From the NCBI RefSeq assembly GCF_900236475.1, contig NZ_LT963352.1:8713001-8777000 (forward strand): a stretch of DNA of 64,000 bases, given 5' to 3'. The notes under the pieces were generated by a model that searched no databases, had not been told where the DNA came from, and was given only the letters and a program-made list of their open reading frames with translations. The stretch is from Streptomyces chartreusis NRRL 3882 (lineage in GTDB: Bacteria; Actinomycetota; Actinomycetes; Streptomycetales; Streptomycetaceae). Position numbers and translations under genes: made by a program. Shown one piece after another: positions 58,801 to 64,000 of the stretch. Position 1 is the first letter of the stretch. Every line of letters begins with the position of its first letter.

Positions 58801-59954
58801 CCGGAGACGGCCTTCCCCCAGCCCTCGGCGAGGGCCGTCTTCGCCTTGTCCTGCTGGGCCTCGGTCGGGAAGGCGGGCGTACCCGAGACCTTGGGCAGCT
58901 TGGCGGCGGCCGTCTTGTCGAGGGTGCCGGCCTTCTCCATGGCGGCCATCAGCGCGGGACGGGCGTATCCCTTGAGCCACAGGTTCTGGCCCTCGGCGCT
59001 GTAGAGGTACTCCTCCCACAGGCGGGCCGCCGCCGGGTGCGGGGCGTCCTTGTTGATGGCCTGGGAGTAGTACTGGGCGAACTTGCCGTCGCTCGGGACC
59101 GTCACCTTCCAGTCCAGGCCCTTGGAGTCGAACTCGTCGGCGTATCCGGCGTTGAGGTAGTCCCAGTCGATGCTGATGGGCGTCTCGCCCTTCTCGACGG
59201 TGGCCGGCGTCGACTCCACGGGCGTGTAGTTGCCGTTCTTCTTCAGCTTGGCGAAGAAGTCGAGGCCGGGCTGGATGTTGTCGAAGGAGCCGCCGTTCGC
59301 GAGTGCGGCCGCGTACACGCCGGCGAAGGCCGACCCCGACTTGGTGGGGTTGCCGTTGAGGGCGACCTGGCCCTTGTACTGCGGCTTGAGCAGGTCCTTG
59401 AAGGTGGTCGGGCACTGCTTGACCCGCTTGGCGTCGCAGCCGATGGAGATGTACCCGCCGTAGTCGTTGTACCAGCGGCCCTGGGTGTCCTTCTGTCCCT
59501 CGGGGATGTCGGCGAAGCCCTGCACCTTGTACGGCGCGAGCAGCCCCTGCTGGGCCGCGCTGAGCGCGAAGGAGCTGCCGAGGTCGAGGACGTCCGGGGC
59601 GCGGTCCTGGCCCTTGCGCGAGGTGACGGCGTTGATCTCGTCCTGGCTGGAGCCGTCCGGGTTCTCGACCTGGACCTTGATGCCGTACTTCTTCTGGAAG
59701 CCGTCGATGAGGGCGCCGTAGTTGGCCCAGTCCCGGGGCAGTGCGATGGCGTGCAGCGTGCCCTCCTTCTTCGCCGCGGCGACCAGCTTGTCCATGCCGC
59801 CGAAGCCGGCTGCGGAGGTGACGGTCGCGGCGCTCTTGCCGTCGGCGGTGGCCGACGCGTTGTCGGGGGCTGCGCCGCAGGCGCTCAGGGCGAGCGCGGC
59901 GACGACGGCGAGGGAACCGCCAAGGACGGCTGTTCTCGGCAGGGACTCGGACAC
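58797..59954 (-). CDS. ABC transporter solute-binding lipoprotein (phosphonate/iron/thiamine-like class)
   Basis: 385 residues from GTG 59954 (GGAGCAGCC upstream). A lipobox ALSACGAA near residue 25 anchors the protein. The mature domain is a type-2 binding fold of the extracellular solute-binding family 1/6 (MDKLVAAAKKEGTLHAIALP, APDVLDLGSSFALSAAQQG, INKDAPHPAAARLWEEYL). This class includes 2-aminoethylphosphonate and ferric binders. The ligand is not certain. It is the first gene of the operon, divergent from the HutC-type GntR gene. Confidence 0.9.
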   Translation of the reverse strand: MSESLPRTAVLGGSLAVVAALALSACGAAPDNASATADGKSAATVTSAAGFGGMDKLVAAAKKEGTLHAIALPRDWANYGALIDGFQKKYGIKVQVENPDGSSQDEINAVTSRKGQDRAPDVLDLGSSFALSAAQQGLLAPYKVQGFADIPEGQKDTQGRWYNDYGGYISIGCDAKRVKQCPTTFKDLLKPQYKGQVALNGNPTKSGSAFAGVYAAALANGGSFDNIQPGLDFFAKLKKNGNYTPVESTPATVEKGETPISIDWDYLNAGYADEFDSKGLDWKVTVPSDGKFAQYYSQAINKDAPHPAAARLWEEYLYSAEGQNLWLKGYARPALMAAMEKAGTLDKTAAAKLPKVSGTPAFPTEAQQDKAKTALAEGWGKAVSG

Positions 59955-59997
59955 GGCTGCTCCAGGGGACGCGCGAGGGATGAGAAGGCAGGGAGTG

Positions 59998-60013
59998 ACT
60001 TGTCTGAACAAGT
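59998..60013. promoter_or_regulatory. HutC-type operator candidate
   Basis: ACTTGTCTGAACAAGT has perfect 6-bp arms around a 4-base centre and contains GTCTGAAC, near the GTxTAxAC consensus of HutC-subfamily GntR regulators. It lies 44 bp upstream of the binding-protein start and 155 bp before the GntR gene. Confidence 0.6.
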
Positions 60014-60167
60014 TGGCCCCAAGTAGGCCCGCCCCAGATGTCCTGCCCGTGAACTCCGGCACAAGGTTTCCCCCAGATTTGCTCTGTAGTCGCACCCGGA
60101 ACGAAGCCCCGCCGGAACTCGATTAGGCTGCTCACGCTGTGCACAGCGGCCGACTCAGAGGGGAAGC

Positions 60168-60908
60168 ATGACGGCGCGACACGAGCAGATCGCCGACGAA
60201 CTGCGGCGAGCGATCGACCGCGAGGAGTACACAGTCGGCAGCCGACTGCCCGCCGAGACCGAGCTCGCCGCCCACTACGGCGTCTCGCGCGGCACGATCC
60301 GCCAGGCCGTAGCCGCCCTGACCGCCGAGGGCCTCATCGGCTCCCGCCAGGGCGCCCGCCGCGTGGTGCTGGCCGGCCGCCGCAGCCAGAGCTTCGCGGA
60401 ACTGCGCAGCTTCGCCCAGTGGGCGCGCGCCATGGGTCGCGAGGCGACCGGACGTGTAATCGCCCAGGACTACCGCCCGGCGACGGCCCACGACGCAGTA
60501 CGCCTGCAACTCCTCGAGCGCACCCCGGTGTTGCACGTCCTGCGCGTGCGCGGCCTGGACGGCGAACCGGTGCTGCTGGAACGCACGGTCTACGCGGACT
60601 GGATCTCCCCGGCCGTCGAGACGATCGAGCCCGACTGCCCCTCGGTCACCCAGCGCCTCTACGACGACACAGGGCTGGTCTTCGCCTACGGCGAGCACGT
60701 CATCGACGCGGTCGCGGCCGGTGCCCAGGACGCAGAACTGCTCGGCATCCGCCGGACCAGCCTGTTGCTCAGGGTCCGCAGGGTCACGACCACGCGCGAA
60801 GGGCGCCCCGTGGAGTGGTCGGACGACCGCTACCGCTCGGACGCCGTGAGCTTCAGCGTGCACAACTCGACGGGGAACAACGCGTTGGCGCGCAACACGG
60901 CGGGTTAG
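60168..60908 (+). CDS. GntR/HutC-family regulator (UTRA domain)
   Basis: 246 residues with AGAGGGGAAGC before the ATG. The winged helix (IADELRRAIDREEYTVGSRL, VSRGTIRQAVAAL) is GntR; the C-terminal 160 residues are a UTRA ligand domain (VLHVLRVRGLDGEPVLLERT, PVEWSDDRYRSD). UTRA regulators sense small molecules such as phosphonates, histidine intermediates or sugars. Its divergence from the ABC/HAD-EEP operon suggests that it represses the operon until the imported compound appears. Confidence 0.92.
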   Translation: MTARHEQIADELRRAIDREEYTVGSRLPAETELAAHYGVSRGTIRQAVAALTAEGLIGSRQGARRVVLAGRRSQSFAELRSFAQWARAMGREATGRVIAQDYRPATAHDAVRLQLLERTPVLHVLRVRGLDGEPVLLERTVYADWISPAVETIEPDCPSVTQRLYDDTGLVFAYGEHVIDAVAAGAQDAELLGIRRTSLLLRVRRVTTTREGRPVEWSDDRYRSDAVSFSVHNSTGNNALARNTAG

Positions 60909-61120
60909 CCGGCGTACCGCCCGTCATGGGGGGGCACTTACGCCGGGGGCATTCCCGTAGGCCTGTTCGTCGTCGTCTCGAACACGCGCTAGGAGGCGGC
61001 GAGCCCCTGCGTCACGCGCGTGCGGACGGGCCTGACGACAGGGCCGACGGTGTGCAGGACCGGCCGGGCCGCCGGCGGGTGGATCACAACTCACGCGATG
61101 ACGTCCGACGGCGGTGTGGG

Positions 61121-61987
61121 TCATCCTCCTGCGGTGCGGACGACCTCGGCGAGGGGCGTGGCGGGGTGGCCGGTGAGGCGGGGTACGGCGTCGCTGACAC
61201 CGTCGAGTTCGCCGGACGCGATGGCGGTGTAGGTGGACACCCAGGCCTCCAGCTGCCACGGCGGGGCGCCGTAGGAGGCGCGGGAGGCGAAGGCCTCCTC
61301 GACCGTCTCCTGCTGGTAGGTGACGGGGCGTCCGAGCTGCTCGGACAGGATCCCGGCCGCTTCGTCCAGGGTGAGGGACTCGGGCCCGGTCAGGTCGTAG
61401 GTGAGGCCCGCATGGTCGTCGGGCCCGGAAAGCACCGCGGCGGCGGCGTCGGCGATGTCGTCCTGGCCGACGAACGCGGCGCGTCCGTGCCCGGCCGGGC
61501 CGCGGATGACACCGTCCTCGCCGACGAGGTCGGGGACGAACTCCGCGTAGAAGTTGTCCCGGAGGAAGGTGTACGCCAGGCCGCTGGCGCGGATGTGCTG
61601 CTCGGTGTGGAAGTGGTCGCGCGCCAGGGTGAAGGTGGCGCTGGGTGCCGCACCGTAGAAGGAGACGTACACCAGGTGCTGGACGCCTGCCTCCGACGCG
61701 GCGTCCACGAACGTCTTGTGCTGGGCGAGCCGGTCGGCGCTCTCGGAGGCGGAGACCATGAAGACGGTGCGGGTGCCGGCGAGGGCCTCACGCGCGGCGT
61801 CCTGGTCGGCGTAGTCGCCGCGCACGGGGACCGCCGCGGTCAGCCGTGGAGCGCGTGCAGGGTTCCGGGTCAGGAGTTTCTGCGGGACGCCCCGCTCGGC
61901 CAGTCGCCGGGCGACGCGACCGCCGAGTCGGCCGGTGGAGCCGGTGACGACGGTCGTGGGGACGGTTACCTCGGATACCTGGGACAT
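61121..61987 (-). CDS. NmrA-like NAD(P)-binding oxidoreductase
   Basis: 288 residues from ATG 61987. The Rossmann motif TGSTGRLGGRVARRL (TGxTGxxG) is that of the atypical SDR/NmrA group; VYVSFYGAAPSATF, FLRDNFYAEF and a C-terminal part typical of quinone-oxidoreductase 2-like proteins follow. It probably reduces a quinone or acts as a redox sensor. It is divergent from an AraC gene 320 bp away, a common pairing. Confidence 0.9.
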   Translation of the reverse strand: MSQVSEVTVPTTVVTGSTGRLGGRVARRLAERGVPQKLLTRNPARAPRLTAAVPVRGDYADQDAAREALAGTRTVFMVSASESADRLAQHKTFVDAASEAGVQHLVYVSFYGAAPSATFTLARDHFHTEQHIRASGLAYTFLRDNFYAEFVPDLVGEDGVIRGPAGHGRAAFVGQDDIADAAAAVLSGPDDHAGLTYDLTGPESLTLDEAAGILSEQLGRPVTYQQETVEEAFASRASYGAPPWQLEAWVSTYTAIASGELDGVSDAVPRLTGHPATPLAEVVRTAGG

Positions 61988-62307
61988 GTCGTGACTCCGA
62001 AAGGGACGTCGGGAGCGAACCGGATGAGGCAGGTCCGAGGGGTCTGGCGTACCAGGCTCTCCATGGGCCACGCGGATCACGCCGGGAGTATTGAATCCGG
62101 CACAGATCTCCAGCACGAGCAAGGTGCCGTCCGTGGGCGCGACGCGGTCGCGCAGTAGGGGTCGAAGACGTAGGTCAGCCGCGCCCTCTCTCCTGTCGTC
62201 GCCATGTGCCGTCCTTTCCGATTTCCGCCAGGGAGATGTTCCGTTTCCGCAGCGGCACGACCAACGTACGAAGACAGCGCTCGGAAAGCCGGATAAACTT
62301 CCGACTG
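61988..62307. promoter_or_regulatory. Divergent promoter region NmrA / AraC
   Basis: 320 bp without a supported gene. An inverted pair TCGGAA (62281-62286) and TTCCGA (62299-62304) lies directly before the AraC start and could be an autoregulatory site. Confidence 0.4.
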
Positions 62308-63237
62308 ATGATGGCCAAAAACCGACACCACTCCGTGCGTGAGGTCCCCGCAGTCGCGTTCGCCGCGCCCGCGGGCACTCCCGCCGGTGTCGAGGTCATG
62401 TCGCTGGCCGAGCTACGGCGGCGCGTCTCTGAGGGCACCCTCGTGCGACCCCAGCGCCCCGACTTCCATCACCTGCTCACTCTCACCGCGGGCGACCTCC
62501 GGCACGTCGTCGATTTCAACGGCTACGCCCTGCGGCCGGGCTCCTGGCTGTGGGTGCGCCCGGGGCAGGTGCATCAGTGGGGCGACCTCGCCAAGGCCGA
62601 GGGCACTCTGATCCTCTTCCAGCAGGACGTGCTGGACCCGGCCACGGCGACGGCCGCCCGGGTCGACGACCCGCACGCCCCGGTCGTCATCGCCCCCGTC
62701 GCCGCCGACGCCGGGGCGGTGGCCATGGCCGCGGAACACCTGAGCGGCGAGTTCCAGGCGCTCGGTCGCCTGCCTCTTGAAGTGCACATCGCAACCCTGC
62801 GTCACCTCCTCGCCGTCCTGCTGCTGCGGCTGGCCCATCTCACCGTCCCGGTCGGCGGCCCCGCTACGGAGCCGGACGAGACCTACGTGCGGTTCCGTGA
62901 CGCGGTCGAACGGCACTTCACCGCCACTCGACGGGTGGAGGACTACGCCCGCATGCTCGGCTATTCGGGGCGCACCCTCGCCCGGGCGACCCTGGCGGGC
63001 GCTGGGCTCGGCGCGAAGGAGTTCATCGACCGCCGGGTCGTGCTGGAGGCGAAGCGTCTGCTGGCGCACGGCGATGAGACCGCCGCCCAGATCTCGGACC
63101 GCCTCGGTTTCGTCACGCCCTCCCAGTTCAGCAAGTACTTCATGCAACGCACGGGCCGTTCCCCGATCGACTTTCGCCACGGGGCCCGGGGTCGTGCCGA
63201 GGGCCCCGGACCGTCGGCGGCCCTCGGCCAGGAGTGA
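62308..63237 (+). CDS. AraC-family transcriptional regulator
   Basis: 309 residues; the start is uncertain between ATG 62308 and the next codon, 62311, both directly after the inverted repeat. The N-terminal cupin-like sensor domain (VDFNGYALRPGSWLWVRPGQVHQWG) has HxW ligands. The C-terminal AraC double helix-turn-helix is VEDYARMLGYSGRTLARATLAGAG and LGFVTPSQFSKYFMQRTGRSPIDFR. It probably controls the divergent oxidoreductase, perhaps in response to an electrophile. Confidence 0.88.
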   Translation: MMAKNRHHSVREVPAVAFAAPAGTPAGVEVMSLAELRRRVSEGTLVRPQRPDFHHLLTLTAGDLRHVVDFNGYALRPGSWLWVRPGQVHQWGDLAKAEGTLILFQQDVLDPATATAARVDDPHAPVVIAPVAADAGAVAMAAEHLSGEFQALGRLPLEVHIATLRHLLAVLLLRLAHLTVPVGGPATEPDETYVRFRDAVERHFTATRRVEDYARMLGYSGRTLARATLAGAGLGAKEFIDRRVVLEAKRLLAHGDETAAQISDRLGFVTPSQFSKYFMQRTGRSPIDFRHGARGRAEGPGPSAALGQE

Positions 63238-63357
63238 AGGCACCGCGCAGTTGACGATTCCATCTGGAAGCTTCGTTGCAGCAGTCCGTGACACGGAGCC
63301 CGATCGCCCTCGGTCACCCAGCGTGCGCGCGGGAGCCTGCCGGACGACAATCAGCCC

Positions 63358-64000
63358 GTGAACCGGTACCAGCGGATGCTCCACCACGCGTGGGACCGGC
63401 TCGCGGCCTACGAGCTCATCCGGCGCGCTCGTGACCTGGAGCTGATGCACCGGGCCATGGGGTTTGCCACCCTCGCCCTGGTCACGCTGGCGCCACTGCT
63501 GATCGTCGTGGCCGCGGCCGACCCACTGGAACGGGGAGGTTTCGCGGCCTGGCTGGTGGACGGCATGGGCCTGTCCGGACGGTCGGCCCAAGCGGTGACG
63601 GAGATCATCAGTCCGCCGCGCAAGGTGATCGGCACCACCAGCGTGTTGGGTGGGATCGCGCTGGCCGTCTTCGGAGTGACGTTCGCGGGCAGCGTGCAGA
63701 ACGCCTACGAGCGCATCTGGAATCTCTCTCCCGGCCGGTGGCACCGCATCTGGCGGCAGGCGCTCTGGTTGGTCGCGCTGACGGCCTATCTCTACCAGCA
63801 AGAGAAGACACAGACCGCGCTGCACGGCTGGCAGCGGATCGCCCTGTCGACGGTGACGGGCGTGCTGTTCTTCTGGTGGGGACAGCACTTCCTCCTGGGC
63901 AACCAGGTCCGCTGGCGCGACCTGCTGCCTGGCGCGGTCGCCACCATGATGGCCCTGGGCGGGCTGCGCGCCTTCTCCTATTTCGTCTTCACGCCCCTCA
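63358..64000 (+). CDS. YihY/BrkB-family membrane protein, N-terminal part
   Basis: 214 codons lie in the window; the gene continues past its right edge. GTG 63358 is the most upstream plausible start; no strong ribosome site is adjacent, so an internal ATG is possible. Several membrane helices are visible (ATLALVTLAPLLIVVA, LGGIALAVFGVTFAGS, ALSTVTGVLFFWWG, PGAVATMMALGGLRAF). The pattern matches the YihY/BrkB family once called RNase BN; its cellular role is uncertain. Confidence 0.82.
   Translation, partial: MNRYQRMLHHAWDRLAAYELIRRARDLELMHRAMGFATLALVTLAPLLIVVAAADPLERGGFAAWLVDGMGLSGRSAQAVTEIISPPRKVIGTTSVLGGIALAVFGVTFAGSVQNAYERIWNLSPGRWHRIWRQALWLVALTAYLYQQEKTQTALHGWQRIALSTVTGVLFFWWGQHFLLGNQVRWRDLLPGAVATMMALGGLRAFSYFVFTPL

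Noticed and set aside
1..64000. tRNA, rRNA, insertion sequences, attachment sites
   Set aside because: I found no cloverleaf, transposase, terminal inverted repeat or integrase anywhere in the window.

Overview
The window is high-GC DNA with frequent GTG/TTG starts, Shine-Dalgarno sites of the AGGAG/GGAAG type, many Sec/Tat signal peptides and dense families of secreted carbohydrate-active enzymes. This points to a soil Actinobacterium, most likely Streptomyces. Gene functions are read from motifs and remembered family knowledge; no database search was run.

Region 1 (1-39.5 kb) is dominated by plant cell-wall polysaccharide use and looks like a xyloglucan/arabinan utilisation super-locus. 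A minus-strand operon (1-6249) encodes a GH43 beta-xylosidase (cut by the window edge), a GH36 alpha-galactosidase, a secreted GH12 endoglucanase/xyloglucanase, a secreted GH74 xyloglucanase and a small Tat-like ORF. It diverges from a large intracellular GH3 glycosidase (6646-9591), and two related 16-bp palindromes lie in the gap. After an unexpected stand-alone condensation-domain protein (9744-11093) comes a secreted GH29 alpha-L-fucosidase (11502-13733). This diverges from a 12-gene operon (14196-25915): a sugar ABC importer, then a non-phosphorylative L-fucose pathway (fuconate dehydratase, fuconolactonase, FucU mutarotase, aldo/keto-reductase fucose dehydrogenase) with two further dehydrogenases, a KDPG/KDG-type aldolase, a PfkB kinase and a FadR-type GntR regulator. 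Next are arabinose-releasing enzymes: GH127, two divergent GH43+AbfB proteins, a GH97 alpha-galactosidase-like enzyme with a ricin domain, a CBM13+GH62 arabinofuranosidase, a GH31 alpha-xylosidase and an SGNH esterase+CBM13. Together these could remove the fucose, galactose, xylose, arabinose and possibly acetyl decorations and cut the glucan backbone of xyloglucan, feeding fucose into the adjacent catabolic operon. A recurring short motif, ACATCCCAT, in three promoter regions may tie these units into one regulon.

Region 2 (39.5-54.5 kb) is mixed: a ferric-reductase-like flavocytochrome, a lone indole-3-glycerol-phosphate synthase (trpC), an MBL-fold hydrolase, a LacI regulator, a decayed stretch with gene remnants, a molybdenum hydroxylase operon (FAD subunit, FeS-Mo fusion subunit, TetR), an alpha/beta hydrolase, a MerR/membrane-protein pair behind a perfect palindromic operator, a penicillin-binding-protein-like transpeptidase, a lipoprotein, and a frameshifted remnant of a Dyp-type peroxidase.

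Region 3 (54.5-61 kb) is a tightly overlapping minus-strand operon: ABC solute-binding lipoprotein, two permeases, ATPase, and an unusual fusion of a HAD phosphatase with an endonuclease/exonuclease/phosphatase (EEP) domain. It is divergent from a HutC-type GntR regulator. Inference: uptake of a phosphorylated compound followed by phosphodiester and phosphomonoester hydrolysis. The window ends with an NmrA-like oxidoreductase divergent from an AraC regulator, and the start of a YihY/BrkB-type membrane protein (63358-64000).
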